Source of the DNA: Candidatus Pelagibacter sp. TMED196
Lineage (GTDB): Bacteria; Pseudomonadota; Alphaproteobacteria; Pelagibacterales; Pelagibacteraceae
Direction: 5' to 3'
Assembly (NCBI GenBank): GCA_002171925.1
Contig: NHIT01000014.1
Span: 1-6,722, forward strand
DNA length: 6,722 nt
The notes under the pieces were generated by a model that saw only the letters and a list, made by a program, of their open reading frames with translations, was not told the DNA's origin and made no database searches. Of this stretch, positions 5,892 to 6,722 are shown piece after piece; the stretch's first letter is position 1, and each line of letters starts with the position of its first letter. The position numbers were made by a program, and so were the translations under genes.

Positions 5892-6722
5892 CTAATTAAA
5901 AATTGATTTTATAAATAACCATTTTGGCATTTTTAAAATTATAGTCATATCCTCAATAATATTACTTTTATTTGATAAAAATTTTATAGCAGAGTCGGTG
6001 TATCCACTAAAAATTTTGTCAAATATATTTGGCATTTTATCTGGATTTTTTTTTAAAACCTTTAAAAACACTTTATCTAAAAATTTATATTTATTTTTTA
6101 ACTCATATTTATTAGCTCTTTTTATATTGTCTAAATTTTTCCGTATAAATTTACTGTGCTCCTGAATATTTAAAAAAGTATAGCCAGTGCTTAAGCGTGT
6201 CATACCACCAGCTGTACCAATATTTATTTTATTCTTTTCTTTTTTATAAATAGGGTAAAAAAGAGGAATTGCACCCTCCTCTTTATAGGTGATTTTATAA
6301 TTCTTAATACCTAAATGATTAATGTAATTTTTGATTTGTGCCTCGTAATCTTTAAGTGACAGATCCTCTTTAGATAGCCATGTAGTCTCAATCATTGCTT
6401 TATTTTTATCAAATGGGAGAACATAAAAAAAATGAACATTATTTCTTTGGTCACAATTAAAATCCATTAAATCTACAGTTCTATCATTAAAAAAATCCTC
6501 ATCAGTTTCAATTTCAACACCATAAAAATGTTGCCAAAGATTTGAACTTGTATTTTTTAACGATGGTACACTATTAAATATAAAAGCATTATTTATATTT
6601 AAATCATTAATATTTTTAAAAAAACTAATATTCTTATTTTTATTTAATTTATTAATAATTTTTTTATAAAAAAGACCACTATCTATACTTTGATAAGGAA
6701 AATTATCACATTTAATAATTCT
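5892..6722 (-). CDS. crtY: Lycopene beta-cyclase, CrtY type (5'-truncated by window edge)
   Basis: Flavoprotein that cyclises both ends of lycopene to give beta-carotene. The frame is open to the right edge, giving 276 residues; the ATG at 6467 is internal. Family members are about 380-400 residues, so roughly 110 N-terminal residues with the FAD-binding GxGxxG motif lie outside the window. Recognisable CrtY segments, numbered in the visible fragment: LWQHFYGVEIET (62-73); DRTVDLMDFNCDQ (about 80-92), the MDF motif; FYVLPF (99-104); MIETTWLS (110-117); EEGAIPL (148-154); and GTAGGMTRLSTGYTF (169-183). These fit the lycopene cyclase fold and exclude CrtL-type heterodimers. The TAG stop (5894-5892) is four bases before blh, so the two are co-transcribed. 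Earlier carotenoid genes (crtE, crtB, crtI) are probably upstream, beyond the edge. Confidence 0.92.
   Translation of the reverse strand, partial: RIIKCDNFPYQSIDSGLFYKKIINKLNKNKNISFFKNINDLNINNAFIFNSVPSLKNTSSNLWQHFYGVEIETDEDFFNDRTVDLMDFNCDQRNNVHFFYVLPFDKNKAMIETTWLSKEDLSLKDYEAQIKNYINHLGIKNYKITYKEEGAIPLFYPIYKKEKNKINIGTAGGMTRLSTGYTFLNIQEHSKFIRKNLDNIKRANKYELKNKYKFLDKVFLKVLKKNPDKMPNIFDKIFSGYTDSAIKFLSNKSNIIEDMTIILKMPKWLFIKSIFN

Overview
The window is AT-rich and very gene-dense. Genes abut or overlap by a few bases and there is no gene-free stretch longer than about 35 bases. The content suggests a streamlined marine alphaproteobacterium, most likely of the SAR11/Pelagibacter type. Support comes from low GC, weak or absent Shine-Dalgarno sites, the alphaproteobacterial block ispH-thrB-rnhA next to a peroxiredoxin, and retinal-synthesis genes (crtY, blh) of the kind that supply proteorhodopsin. 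The taxon is inferred from gene content and order; no search was possible.

Layout. (1) 2-388, plus: 3' part of a Prx5-type peroxiredoxin, cut by the left edge. (2) 422-1660, plus: complete DNA (cytosine-5) methyltransferase. (3) 1657-2634, minus: an unrecognised protein with a PD-(D/E)xK-like motif, most likely the restriction endonuclease partner of the methyltransferase. (4) 2631-6722, minus: a tightly packed run, in transcription order crtY (5' end beyond the right edge), blh, ispH, thrB, rnhA, with the putative endonuclease gene attached at its end by an ATGA start/stop overlap.

How they work together. IspH makes the C5 isoprenoid units, CrtY turns lycopene into beta-carotene, and Blh cleaves beta-carotene to retinal. 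ThrB (threonine synthesis) and RNase HI (RNA-DNA hybrid removal) are housekeeping passengers of the same transcript.

The unusual part is 389-2634. It looks like a compact two-gene type II restriction-modification cassette sitting between the convergent ends of two host units, peroxiredoxin and rnhA. Its two genes point at each other and share one TTAA tetranucleotide for both stop codons. Each cassette gene follows a host gene in the same direction, so host transcription could drive both. Perfect TATAAT hexamers lie just upstream of each cassette gene but without good -35 partners.
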